Assembly (NCBI GenBank): GCA_007119405.1
Contig: SKPT01000290.1
Location: 1 to 11,042, forward strand
DNA length: 11,042 bases
Origin: Phycisphaeraceae bacterium
Lineage (GTDB): Bacteria; Planctomycetota; Phycisphaerae; Phycisphaerales; Phycisphaeraceae
Direction of reading: 5' to 3'
Shown: piece by piece, positions 1 to 6,872 of the stretch
How positions within the stretch are numbered: the stretch's first letter is position 1
Layout of the letters: every line of letters starts with the position of its first letter
Notes under the pieces: generated by a model
What the model was told of the DNA's origin: nothing
Seen by the model: the letters and a program-made list of their open reading frames with translations, nothing else
The model's database searches: none
Translations under genes and position numbers: made by a program

Positions 1-70
1 CCGAACCCCGATCCCCACGCCCTCGTTCGGATGGTGTTAAGGCGAGGCCTCGATGCCGGCGACGTGCGGG

Positions 71-76
71 TATAAT
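71..76 (+). promoter_or_regulatory. Putative -10 box (TATAAT) for the first exported-protein gene
   Basis: A perfect TATAAT stands 49 bases before the ATG at 126 in otherwise GC-rich DNA. No good -35 hexamer is seen at 16-18 bp spacing (the 48-53 region reads CTCGAT), so the promoter may depend on an activator or be weak. The start of transcription is expected near 83, inside the dyad at 79-99. Confidence 0.5.
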
Positions 77-78
77 CG

Positions 79-99
79 CGGGTTGGCCCGGCCAACCCG
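79..99. promoter_or_regulatory. Dyad at the expected transcription start (operator-like or 5' hairpin)
   Basis: This is a near-continuous inverted repeat: CGGGTTGGCC and GGCCAACCCG, 10-bp arms around a single central C. It begins 2 bp after the TATAAT box, so it covers the expected +1. It could be a repressor operator or a hairpin at the 5' end of the mRNA. It has no T-tract, so it is not an intrinsic terminator. Confidence 0.4.
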
Positions 100-125
100 G
101 CTGGCGACGGGAAAGGAAGCAATCG

Positions 126-1637
126 ATGAGCGACATGACCGGCACGATGGGGCTGGCGGCGGTGGTGATGATGATCGCCGCCATGACGGTGACGCCCAAG
201 GCCGCGGCCGTCGACCCGGCCGATTACCGCGCCCAGCAGATGGGCAACCCCAACCTTGAGCGCTACGACGGCGAGCACTTCACCTGGCACGCCCGCTCGG
301 GCGTCGGCCGATTCTTCCGGGGCTACAAGGCCTTCAACGACGTGCGCTGGCTCGAGGAAGCCAGCGTCTACTTCGACTGGCTCATCGAGCAGATGGAGGC
401 CGAGCCCGACGGGTACAAGGGCTGGGTCGGGGCGCGCATCGGCACGGATGGCGAACTGCGCGGGCCGCACGTCGTCGGCGACGCCAACCTCATCGAGCCC
501 ATGCTCCGGTGGGCCGAGATCGTCTCGCGCGACGCGACGCTGCGCGAGCACTTCGGCGACAAGGCGCAGGAGTACGTCGACCTGGCGCTGCACGTCATTG
601 AGAAGTGGGACAAGCGCGGCTCGTGGGAGGTCGACGGCGAGTTCGCCGTCTACACCCAGCAGGACATGTGGGTGCACGAGGACAACCCGGACGAGTTCAT
701 CACCGTGCCCGAGCTCAAGCGCACGGAGAACATGAACAAGAGCGGGAAGATGGGGGTGGTGTTCATCCGGCTGTGGCGCATCACGGGCGACGAGCAGTGG
801 CGCGACCGGGCGGTGAAGATCTTCAGCCAGTACAAGCGGATCATGCGCTACTTCGAGGACGAGGACCGCATGATCTTCAACTTCTGGGAGCCCTTCGGCC
901 GGTGGGACATCCAGGAGGACCTCGAGCCCGTGGGCTGGGTGAACGTGCACACGCGGCAGGCGGGCTATCAGGCGTCGGAGGTGGGGATGATCGTCGAGGC
1001 GTATCACAGCGGGCTGGTGTTCACCGAGGAGGACATCACGCGGCTGGTGCGGACGAACCTGTTCATGTGGAACGGGGACGTGCGCGACCAGGACTACACG
1101 GCCGCGGACGGCCGCACCGCCGCGGGGACGCTGTGGACGGCGCTGGCGGACTTCGACTCGACGATCCGCGAATTGCAGGTCCGCCGCGTGGCGGGCGGGG
1201 ATTCGATGAATCGGCGCATCGACCGGGCGTACGTGGAGCGCGTGGTGGCGCGGCGGCCGATCGGCTTCGAGCGCCGGCACGTGGCGAGCGCCGAGGAGCT
1301 GGTGATCCCGGAGATTCGCCTCTTTGAAAGCCGGGAGCTGAACTTCGCCGCGGCCATCCCGGGTCAACTCGAGCGTGGCGGCGAGCCGATCTTCCTCGCC
1401 AGCCAGGTGCGCGGCAAGGGCACGCTGCGCGTGGCGCTGTATGACCGCGAGGATGAGCGGGTCGGCGTGCTGTTCGAGCAGGAGGTCGATGGCTCGACGG
1501 ACTACGACGGCCGGGCCGGGTTCAAAACGTTCGTGTGGGATGGGACGGTGGACGGCGAACCGGCGGCCGCGGGCGACTATCGCGTCGTCTGGACGCTCAA
1601 CGACAGCCGACGCGAGCGTGACGTGGTGGTGGAGTGA
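126..1637 (+). CDS. Probable exported alpha/alpha-barrel (toroid-like) protein with C-terminal FlgD-type Ig domain
   Basis: This 503-residue protein starts at ATG 126, preceded by an AAAGGAAG ribosome site at 112-119. Residues 10-28 form a hydrophobic stretch ending in PKAAA before VDP, which resembles a signal peptide, although the short n-region lacks Arg or Lys, which is unusual. Residues 30 to about 350 are rich in Trp and aromatic-acidic helices (WHARSGVGRFF, YFDWLIEQM, MLRWAEIV, WRITGDEQWRDRA, TLWTALADFDSTI), with the spacing typical of alpha/alpha-toroid enzymes such as glycosidases, polysaccharide lyases and epimerases. The last ~45 residues carry FVWDGTVDGEPAAAGDYRV, the pattern of the FlgD Ig-like domain often found at the C-terminus of secreted proteins. 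The fold is inferred and the substrate is unknown. The gene stops 13 bp before repeat E1 and has no separate terminator. Confidence 0.8.
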   Translation: MSDMTGTMGLAAVVMMIAAMTVTPKAAAVDPADYRAQQMGNPNLERYDGEHFTWHARSGVGRFFRGYKAFNDVRWLEEASVYFDWLIEQMEAEPDGYKGWVGARIGTDGELRGPHVVGDANLIEPMLRWAEIVSRDATLREHFGDKAQEYVDLALHVIEKWDKRGSWEVDGEFAVYTQQDMWVHEDNPDEFITVPELKRTENMNKSGKMGVVFIRLWRITGDEQWRDRAVKIFSQYKRIMRYFEDEDRMIFNFWEPFGRWDIQEDLEPVGWVNVHTRQAGYQASEVGMIVEAYHSGLVFTEEDITRLVRTNLFMWNGDVRDQDYTAADGRTAAGTLWTALADFDSTIRELQVRRVAGGDSMNRRIDRAYVERVVARRPIGFERRHVASAEELVIPEIRLFESRELNFAAAIPGQLERGGEPIFLASQVRGKGTLRVALYDREDERVGVLFEQEVDGSTDYDGRAGFKTFVWDGTVDGEPAAAGDYRVVWTLNDSRRERDVVVE

Positions 1638-1650
1638 AGGTGGTGATGAA

Positions 1651-1882
1651 TAGCCACAGATGAACACCGATGAACATGGATGGGTAGAACGGTGGGCGTT
1701 GCCGCCGCTTGCGGCTTCGCGAAGTCGCAAGCGGCGGCAACGTCCAGCCGATACGCAAGCTGGAAAGGGCAGCAATGCACGAAGGGATCGGAACCCCGCA
1801 CGCTTTTCTGTCTGTTCGCTTCCTGGTTTCCTCGCTTGCTTATTGGTTCCTTGTCTGTGTTCATCCGTGTTCATCTGTGGCT
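1651..1882. repeat. Fold-back repeat element E1
   Basis: This 232-bp element has inverted arms at 1651-1682 and 1853-1882. Each arm starts AGCCAC and continues with about three RGATGAACAC decamers; the arms match apart from a few mismatches and the inner end. The interior holds the 46-bp palindrome at 1697-1742 and a pyrimidine-rich stretch (CTTCCTGGTTTCC, then GGTTCCTTG) next to the right arm. The element fills most of the 340-bp gap between the two exported-protein genes. The remaining 1883-1977 shows no clear promoter, only the ribosome site of the next gene. No target-site duplication is visible. Confidence 0.9.
1697..1742. repeat. 46-bp palindrome centred on TTCGCGAA inside E1
   Basis: Arms of 23 bp meet with no loop and only one mismatch (C in the left arm against T, read as G·T). 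The outer part reads CGTTGCCGCCGCTTGCGG and the centre TTCGCGAA. It looks like two opposed copies of a smaller motif also seen at 4246-4269, 6631-6656 and 6796-6820. As RNA it would form a very stable hairpin; as DNA it could extrude as a cruciform. There is no T-tract. Confidence 0.85.
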
Positions 1883-1965
1883 GAGGCGACGGTCCATGAA
1901 GCAGGAGGGCATGCGGCCGAGTTGGTCTCGCGGAGGCCTTGGCTGCACGCCGGTTCACGCAGTTC

Positions 1966-1970
1966 AGGAG
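1966..1970 (+). promoter_or_regulatory. Ribosome binding site that fixes the start at 1978
   Basis: AGGAG lies 7 nt before ATG 1978. The alternative in-frame TTG at 1939 would place this site inside the coding region and add 13 residues in front of a standard signal peptide, so 1978 is preferred. Confidence 0.7.
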
Positions 1971-1977
1971 TACAGGT

Positions 1978-4008
1978 ATGAAGTGGTTGAGAAGCCTGGT
2001 GTTCTCGGCGGCGGCGGCGGTGCTGGCGACGAGCCCGGTGCAGGCGCAGGAGCGGCTGTTCAATTATCCGATCCTCGCCGACCCCTACCGGGTCGAGGAC
2101 CCTGAGCCGGTAAGCACGATGCGCATCGCCGCGACGCGCAACGGCACCTTCAGCGGCGCGGTGGCGGTCGAATCGGCCGAGGCGATCGAGGGCCTGCGGG
2201 CGTCGATCTCCGAGCTGCGCAGCGACGACGGCGGCGCGATCGACCCCGAGCACGTGCGCGTGCGCTACGCCCTGCCCTGGACGGGCGTGCGCGGCGGGCC
2301 GCCCGGCCTGGACGTGCTCGAGGCCGAGGCGCCGCGCTCGGTCGATCATGCCCAGGACGGCCGCGTGCTCGCGGGCGTGTGGGTGACCGTCGACGTACCC
2401 GCCGACGCCCAGCCGGGCACCTACCAGGGCGAGCTGACGGTCATGGCGCGGGGGCTTGGCCAGGAGACGGTGGACGTGGAGCTGTCGGTCGCCGGCTGGC
2501 GGGCGCCGGACCCGGCGGACTACCGCACGTGGATCGAGATGATCCAGTCGCCCGACACGCTGGCGCTGGAGTACGGGATGGAGCTGTGGTCGGACGAGCA
2601 CTTCGAGTTGATCGCCCGCAGCTTCGACCTGATCAGCCCCACGGGCAGCCGGGTGGCGTACGTGCCGCTGATTCGCCGGACGAACCAGGGGCATTCGGAG
2701 TCGATGCTGCGCTGGGTGCGCAAGGCCGACGGCTCGCTTGAGCCGGACTACACCGTGGTGGAGCGCTACATGGACGTGGTGCAGGAGCATCTGGGCGAGC
2801 CGGAGATCGTGGTGTTTTACGTCTGGGACGCGTACCTGGTAATGGAGTTCCGCGGCTCGACGCGCGAGGAGAAGCCCGAGATCACCGCGGAGGAGGGCTC
2901 GTACGCGTACCAGCAGCAGCGTCGCGCGGTCCAGCAGTGGGAGCGTCGGCAGGAGGGTCTGGCGGTGACGATCGTGGATGAGGCGACGGGAGAGGTCGAG
3001 GACGGGCACATCGAGCTGTACACCGACGAGGGCGCCCGCGAGCGCTGGGAGCCGGTGTTCGCGACGCTGCGCCAGAAGATGGCCGAGCGCGGCCTCGAGG
3101 ACGCGATGGCGCTGGGGATGGTCACGGACCTTGAGCCGCTGCGCGAGGAGGTGGAGTTCTTCAACGAGATCACCGGGCACCTGCCGTGGGTTTCGCACTC
3201 GCACTTCCGCCGCACGCACAACAACCCCTCGCCCAACACGGCGCTGCGCAGCGTCGGTGACATCACCTACGAGGCGCACGCGTACAGCCTGGTCTACCAG
3301 GTGAACCCGGAAGAGGGTCGGCTGTATGGCTGGGACATTCCGGAGCGGCGTGCGTACCTCTGCCGCTTCGGGTTGCTCAACGGCCAGCCGCTGCGCGTGC
3401 GGCAGATGCCGCTGTTGAACATCACAGGCAACCAGCGCGGGGTCGGGCGGCTGGCGGGCGATCTCTGGCCGGCGATCCGCGACAGCCGCGGCCGGCGGCA
3501 GGGCCGGGCCTTCGACCGTTACCCCGAGAACCACTGGCGCGGGATCAACATCAACAACTGGTTTCTCGCGCCGGGCTACGACGGGCCGGTGGCGACCTCG
3601 CGCCTGGAGAACCTGCGCGAAGGCGTGCTGGAATGCGAAGCACGCATCTTCATCGAGCAGGCGCTCATGGACGACCCCTACCGCAGCCGCATCAGCGCCG
3701 AGCTGGCCGACCGTGCCCAGGAAGTGCTTGACGAGCATCACTGGCTGATGTGGCGCAGCATCTGGACGAACGAGGAGGAGCTCCGGAAGCTGGGCCGGAT
3801 CTCCGGCCGCAGCACCTACGAGGCGATCTGGGGCGGGCTCAGCGACGCGGGCGTGGACATGCCCGGGTTCTGGGAGGGCGAGGCGCGGCGCAAGCGCAGC
3901 GAGGAGGGTCGCAAGGGCCTGGACTGGTTCGTCAGCGAGTCCAACTGGCAGGAGGTGACCGAGCGGCTGTACGCGGTCGCCGCGGAGGTGCAGGCGGCGC
4001 TGCAGTAG
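1978..4008 (+). CDS. Exported DUF4091 / glycoside hydrolase 123-like protein
   Basis: This is a 676-residue protein. It starts MKWLRSLVFSAAAAVL and is followed by TSPVQAQ, a standard Sec signal peptide with likely cleavage after AQA near residue 22. An N-terminal beta-rich domain carries the PGTYQGELTV motif (residues 146-155), typical of the domain preceding GH123 and DUF4091 catalytic regions. Near residues 530-560, the sequence APGYDGP followed by SRLENLREGVLE matches the DUF4091 signature (of the type SIRxExLREGxxDYE). The middle section, about 175-500, is aromatic-rich and probably forms the barrel. GH123 and its relatives remove N-acetylhexosamines; that activity is not shown here and I could not assign catalytic acids with confidence. 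The gene ends at TAG 4006-4008 with its own terminator, and a convergent small gene lies beyond repeat E2. Confidence 0.82.
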   Translation: MKWLRSLVFSAAAAVLATSPVQAQERLFNYPILADPYRVEDPEPVSTMRIAATRNGTFSGAVAVESAEAIEGLRASISELRSDDGGAIDPEHVRVRYALPWTGVRGGPPGLDVLEAEAPRSVDHAQDGRVLAGVWVTVDVPADAQPGTYQGELTVMARGLGQETVDVELSVAGWRAPDPADYRTWIEMIQSPDTLALEYGMELWSDEHFELIARSFDLISPTGSRVAYVPLIRRTNQGHSESMLRWVRKADGSLEPDYTVVERYMDVVQEHLGEPEIVVFYVWDAYLVMEFRGSTREEKPEITAEEGSYAYQQQRRAVQQWERRQEGLAVTIVDEATGEVEDGHIELYTDEGARERWEPVFATLRQKMAERGLEDAMALGMVTDLEPLREEVEFFNEITGHLPWVSHSHFRRTHNNPSPNTALRSVGDITYEAHAYSLVYQVNPEEGRLYGWDIPERRAYLCRFGLLNGQPLRVRQMPLLNITGNQRGVGRLAGDLWPAIRDSRGRRQGRAFDRYPENHWRGININNWFLAPGYDGPVATSRLENLREGVLECEARIFIEQALMDDPYRSRISAELADRAQEVLDEHHWLMWRSIWTNEEELRKLGRISGRSTYEAIWGGLSDAGVDMPGFWEGEARRKRSEEGRKGLDWFVSESNWQEVTERLYAVAAEVQAALQ

Positions 4009-4035
4009 GCGACGCCCAATAAACGCAGCGATTCC

Positions 4036-4070
4036 AAGCCCACGGGTGCTCGCGCCCGTGGGCTTTTTTT
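4036..4070 (+). terminator. Intrinsic terminator of the DUF4091-like gene
   Basis: A perfect 11-bp stem, AAGCCCACGGG (4036-4046) with CCCGTGGGCTT (4055-4065), encloses an 8-nt loop and runs into seven T's (4064-4070). It lies 27 bp after the stop codon. It is one of only two clear rho-independent terminators in the window. Confidence 0.92.
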
Positions 4071-4087
4071 GTGCGCCATGCATGGTG

Positions 4088-4327
4088 AGCCACAGATCAA
4101 CACGGATGAACACGGATAAGAAGCAATAAGGAAGGCAGGAAGGCAGGAAGGGGAGGATTGTGCGGTGGTTGGGTTGGGGCGTTTCGTGGGTCCTTGTCCT
4201 TCCCGGGTTCCTTATCTGTTCCGTGCGGGTTGGGGTTGTCGGTGGGTTTCGCGAAGCCGCGAGCGGCTTGGGGCAGGGTCATACTCCTCTGTCTCTTATC
4301 CGTGTTCATTTGTGTTCATTCGTGGCT
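4088..4327. repeat. Fold-back repeat element E2
   Basis: This 240-bp element has arms at 4088-4120 and 4295-4327, both starting AGCCAC from the outside and ending CACGGATAAG on the inside. Next to the left arm is a purine run with an 8-bp period (GGCAGGAA repeated, 4129-4154). The interior has a pyrimidine stretch (CCTTCCCGGGTTCCTTAT, 4198-4215) and one copy of the TTCGCGAA-type hairpin (4246-4269). It lies between convergent genes. The TAG stop of the small minus-strand gene is formed by the outer end of the right arm. One left-arm decamer is altered to GATCAACAC. Confidence 0.9.
4246..4269. repeat. TTCGCGAA-type hairpin motif in E2
   Basis: GTTTCGCGAAGCCGC followed by GAGCGGCTT gives a 7-bp stem (AAGCCGC with GCGGCTT) around a 2-nt loop, preceded by the TTCGCGAA palindrome. 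It matches the copy at 6797-6820 at all but one position. Confidence 0.7.
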
Positions 4328-4601
4328 ATTCTCCAAGCGGTGCAAAGAGGTCGCCCTGCTCGTCGAGTCGTTGGATGACGTGCGCGGGGCTGGAGGTCGG
4401 CGGCGGGGTGTCGGGGTTGTCGAGCCAAGCGGTGAGATCGTGCCAGGCCATGGAGGCGGAGACGCGCGGCACGGGCTGGGCGCGGGGCCGCTGCGCACGG
4501 CTTGCCGCTTCGCGGACAAGGCGCGGCACCCGGCGGGACGGTTTGACCACGGCGGGGCCCGGCGGTAGACTTGCCGCGCCCCGGGAGAGGTGTTGCCTCA
4601 T
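4326..4601 (-). CDS. Small hypothetical protein
   Basis: This 91-residue reading frame on the minus strand has strong G/C at third codon positions (about 80%) and a plausible C-terminal part: MAWHDLTAWLDNP, then HVIQRLDEQGDLFAPLGE. I do not recognise a family. It is Arg/Pro-rich in the middle, with no signal peptide or membrane segment. The ATG at 4601 has only a weak AAGG upstream. A shorter form from ATG 4451 (41 residues) is possible and holds the most protein-like part. Its stop codon falls in the outer end of the right arm of E2. Its start codon overlaps that of the plus-strand leader ORF in a CATG at 4599-4602, and the plus-strand promoter lies inside it, so both cannot be used freely together. 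Confidence 0.4.
   Translation of the reverse strand: MRQHLSRGAASLPPGPAVVKPSRRVPRLVREAASRAQRPRAQPVPRVSASMAWHDLTAWLDNPDTPPPTSSPAHVIQRLDEQGDLFAPLGE
4543..4571 (+). promoter_or_regulatory. Sigma-70-type promoter upstream of the leader ORF and ABC genes
   Basis: TTGACC (4543-4548) and TAGACT (4566-4571) are separated by exactly 17 bp. They match the TTGACA and TATAAT consensus at 5 of 6 and 4 of 6 positions. Transcription would begin near 4578, just before a GGGAGAGG ribosome site (4583-4590) and the leader ATG at 4600. Confidence 0.5.
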
Positions 4602-4665
4602 GACGATGAACCTTGGCGTCAAGATTTTCGTGAATCGGCTGCGGCTGCGGGTCGGCAGCGGATAG
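4600..4665 (+). CDS. Possible 21-residue leader peptide
   Basis: This short frame reads MTMNLGVKIFVNRL then RLRVGSG and stops at TAG 4663-4665. A purine-rich ribosome site, GGGAGAGG (4583-4590), stands 9 nt before the ATG. A sigma-70-like promoter lies upstream and an intrinsic terminator begins 35 nt downstream, before the ABC exporter genes. Three Arg CGG codons alternate with Leu CTG near its end (4636-4650). This layout is that of an attenuator leader or of a very small standalone gene. The peptide itself matches nothing I know, and chance cannot be excluded for so short a frame. Confidence 0.33.
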   Translation: MTMNLGVKIFVNRLRLRVGSG

Positions 4666-4699
4666 CGTTCGCATGGAGCATGAACCTGTCCGATGACGC

Positions 4700-4730
4700 A
4701 CCCGCTCGGCCGATGGCCGGCGGGTTTTTT
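4700..4730 (+). terminator. Intrinsic terminator between leader ORF and ABC exporter genes
   Basis: ACCCGC (4700-4705), a bulged T, CGGCC, loop GAT, GGCCG and GCGGGT (4720-4725) form an 11-bp stem ending in a run of six T's (4725-4730). It lies 53 bp before the ABC subunit start at 4783, so it would either end a short transcript or act as an attenuator. The 3' arm hexamer GCGGGT also occurs inside the leader ORF at 4647-4652 and could compete for the 5' arm. Confidence 0.8.
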
Positions 4731-4782
4731 CGTGGCGTCGTGCCTATCGTCGGGCGACGCCGGAGCGAGCAGGTCGCAAGCG

Positions 4783-6600
4783 ATGTCGATCGGGTACCGG
4801 ACGAGCACGTTGTGGCACGTGATGGCCGGGCAGCGGTTGCGCTACAGCGCGGCCGTGGCGGCGATGCTCGGCGCCACGGTCGTGGGCTACCTCGAGCCGC
4901 TCATCCCCGCGCTGGTCATCGACGGGCTGATCCGCGACGACCTGGAGGCGAGCCCGGCGATCGTGGTGTACCTCGTGGAGCTGCTCGGCGGGCGCGAGTT
5001 CCTGGTGGCGAACCTCTGGCTGCCCGCGGTGCTGCTGGTGGGGCTGATGCTCGTCGCCGGGTCCATGCACTTCCTGCGCGCCCGCCTCGCCGCCCAGGCC
5101 AGCGAGACCGTCTGCCGCAACCTGCGCAACCGGCTCTACAGCCACCTGCAGGCGCTGCCGGCGGCGTACCACGAGAGCGTGGAGACCGGCGACATCGTCC
5201 AGCGCTGCACCAGCGACGTCGAGACGCTGCGCATGTTCCTGGCCCAGCAGGTGGTGGAGATCGGCCGGGCGGTGCTGCTGCTGGTGGCCGTCGTGCCCTT
5301 CATGCTCTGGATCGACGCGACCATGACGCTCGTGGCGCTGGTGATGATCCCGGTAATCGTCGTCTTCGCGACGGTGTTCTTCCTGGCGGTGAAGCGCATC
5401 TTCCGCCAGGCCGACGAGGCCGAGGGACGCATGACCGGGCGATTGCAGGAGAACCTGACCGCCATCCGCGTCGTGCGGGCGTTCGCCCGGCAGGACTACG
5501 AAAAGCAGCGCTTCGCCGGGCTCAACCAGGCCTATCGCGACCATCAGCAGCGGCTTTACAACATCATGGCGGCCTACTGGTCGAGCACGGACTTCCTGTG
5601 CCTGATCCAGCTCGGCCTGGTGCTGGTGGTCGGCGGGTGGCGCGTGATGCACGGCGAGCTGTCGCCCGGGGCGCTGTTCGCGTTCCTGGCGTACGTGAAC
5701 ATGCTGCTCTGGCCCATCCGCCAGATGGGGCGGATCCTCACCGACTCGGGCAAGGCGGTGGTGGCGATCGGGCGCATCGGCGAAATCCTCGACGAGCAGG
5801 CGGAGCGCGACCCGCCTCCCGATCGGCGCGCCACGCTGCCCGAGCCGGTCCAGGGCCGCATCGAGCTGGCGGGCGTCAGCTTCGCCTACGACGGCGAACC
5901 GCCGGTCATCGACGACGTGTCGCTGACGATCGAGCCCGGGCAGACGCTGGCGATCCTCGGGCCCAGTGGCGCGGGCAAGTCGACGCTCGTGCAGTTGATG
6001 CTGCGCCTGCACGACCCGCAGGCCGGACGCATTCACCTCGACGGCGTGCCGATCGACACGCTGCCGCGGATGCAGGTGCGTCGGCAGTTCGGCGTGGTGC
6101 TTCAGGAGCCGTTCCTCTATTCGCGGACGGTCAGCGAGAACATCCGCCTCGGCCAATGGAGCGCGACGCCGGATCAGCTCATCGAGGCGTCGACGTCCGC
6201 GGCCGTGCACGAGGCAATCGAGAGCTTCGTCGCCGGGTACGACACGGTCGTCGGCGAGCGGGGAGCGCGCGTCTCGGGCGGGCAGCGCCAGCGCATCGCG
6301 CTGGCGCGGGCGCTGATCAAGGACCCGCCGGTGCTCGTGCTCGATGACGCGCTCTCGGCCGTGGACACGCAGACGGAGCGGGTGATCCTCAAGGCCCTGC
6401 GGCGCCGCCACGCCAAACGCACGACGATCGTGATCGCGCATCGCCTCTCGACGCTGATGGAGGCGGACCGAATCATCGTGCTCGATCACGGGCGCATCGT
6501 CCAGCAGGGCACGCACGAGACGCTGGTGCGCGAGGACGGGCTGTATCGCCGGCTGTGGGCGATACAGAATGAGGAAATAGCCACCAATGAACACCAATGA
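4783..6600 (+). CDS. ABC exporter half-transporter, subunit with degenerate ATP site
   Basis: This 605-residue fused membrane/ATPase protein has about six membrane segments in residues 20-300, then an ATP-binding domain from about 355. Motifs seen are Walker A GPSGAGKST (393-401), Q-loop Q441, signature VSGGQ (497-501), Walker B VLVLDD (517-522) and H-loop H553 in IAHRLST. The residue after the Walker B Asp is Asp522 instead of the catalytic Glu. That is typical of the degenerate half of heterodimeric exporters such as TM287/288 or BmrCD. The partner gene follows downstream. Start at ATG 4783 gives the usual length; an earlier in-frame ATG at 4693 would add 30 residues, reading through the terminator stem. 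The original stop seems lost: the last residues (ATNEHQ) are encoded by the left arm of repeat E3. The transported substrate is unknown. Confidence 0.93.
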   Translation: MSIGYRTSTLWHVMAGQRLRYSAAVAAMLGATVVGYLEPLIPALVIDGLIRDDLEASPAIVVYLVELLGGREFLVANLWLPAVLLVGLMLVAGSMHFLRARLAAQASETVCRNLRNRLYSHLQALPAAYHESVETGDIVQRCTSDVETLRMFLAQQVVEIGRAVLLLVAVVPFMLWIDATMTLVALVMIPVIVVFATVFFLAVKRIFRQADEAEGRMTGRLQENLTAIRVVRAFARQDYEKQRFAGLNQAYRDHQQRLYNIMAAYWSSTDFLCLIQLGLVLVVGGWRVMHGELSPGALFAFLAYVNMLLWPIRQMGRILTDSGKAVVAIGRIGEILDEQAERDPPPDRRATLPEPVQGRIELAGVSFAYDGEPPVIDDVSLTIEPGQTLAILGPSGAGKSTLVQLMLRLHDPQAGRIHLDGVPIDTLPRMQVRRQFGVVLQEPFLYSRTVSENIRLGQWSATPDQLIEASTSAAVHEAIESFVAGYDTVVGERGARVSGGQRQRIALARALIKDPPVLVLDDALSAVDTQTERVILKALRRRHAKRTTIVIAHRLSTLMEADRIIVLDHGRIVQQGTHETLVREDGLYRRLWAIQNEEIATNEHQ

Positions 6601-6630
6601 ACACGGATGGGAAGCCGGTGTGCAACCCGC

Positions 6631-6656
6631 AGCCGCTCGCGGCTTCGCGAAGCGCT
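6631..6656. repeat. TTCGCGAA-type motif in E3, first (inverted) copy
   Basis: AGCCGCTCGCGGCT folds with a 2-nt loop and is followed by the perfect 12-bp palindrome GCTTCGCGAAGC (6642-6653). It is the reverse complement of the motif at 6796-6820 with a few changes. Confidence 0.65.
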
Positions 6657-6795
6657 ACGGCGGGCGATCGGGTAACCCCGCGAGTGCACCAACGTGGCGG
6701 CAACGGTGGACCTCGATGCCTGCGTGCATGGTTCCTGCATTCCTGCGCTTCCTGGGTTCCTTATTCGCCGTTTCGAGAACCCCCGGTCATCGGGC

Positions 6796-6820
6796 GGTTT
6801 CGCGAAGCCGCAAGCGGCTT
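6796..6820. repeat. TTCGCGAA-type motif in E3, second copy
   Basis: GGTTTCGCGAAGCCGC then AAGCGGCTT gives a 7-bp stem with an AA loop next to TTCGCGAA. It is nearly identical to the E2 copy at 4246-4269. Confidence 0.7.
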
Positions 6821-6872
6821 TCCTGTTTGTGTTCATTCGTGTTCATTCGTGGCTCTTTACGGAACGTCGGCC

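Larger units (their letters stand above)
6578..6854. repeat. Fold-back repeat element E3
   Basis: This 277-bp element, the longest of the four, has arms at 6578-6610 and 6822-6854. Both arms carry the AATGAACAC variant of the decamer, unlike most other copies. The interior has an inverted copy of the TTCGCGAA motif near the left arm (6631-6656), a pyrimidine stretch with 9-bp period (TTCCTGCAT, TCCTGCGCT, TCCTGGGT, TCCTTAT; 6732-6764) and a direct copy of the motif near the right arm (6796-6820). It separates the two ABC exporter genes, providing the stop codon of the first and ending 18 bp before the start of the second. Confidence 0.9.

Noticed and set aside
1660..1884. Short frames beginning MNTDEHG within the fold-back elements, on either strand
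   Set aside because: They translate the arm repeat. They lack ribosome sites and plus-strand versions are often interrupted (E2 and E4). They are not listed as genes; the minus-strand phase pattern is reported only as a finding.
1861..4113. Long 750-codon frame on the minus strand opposite the DUF4091-like gene
   Set aside because: It is antisense to a gene with a signal peptide, family motifs and a ribosome site. Its His/Arg/Pro/Leu-rich composition is typical of the opposite strand of GC-rich genes.
4744..6597. Long minus-strand frame opposite the first ABC gene
   Set aside because: It mirrors the well-supported ABC transporter and has low-complexity His/Arg/Gln-rich translation with no family motif.
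6597..6872. 92-residue N-terminal extension of the second ABC subunit
   Set aside because: It is purely a reading of repeat E3. The remaining 618 residues already match the usual size of an ABC half-exporter.
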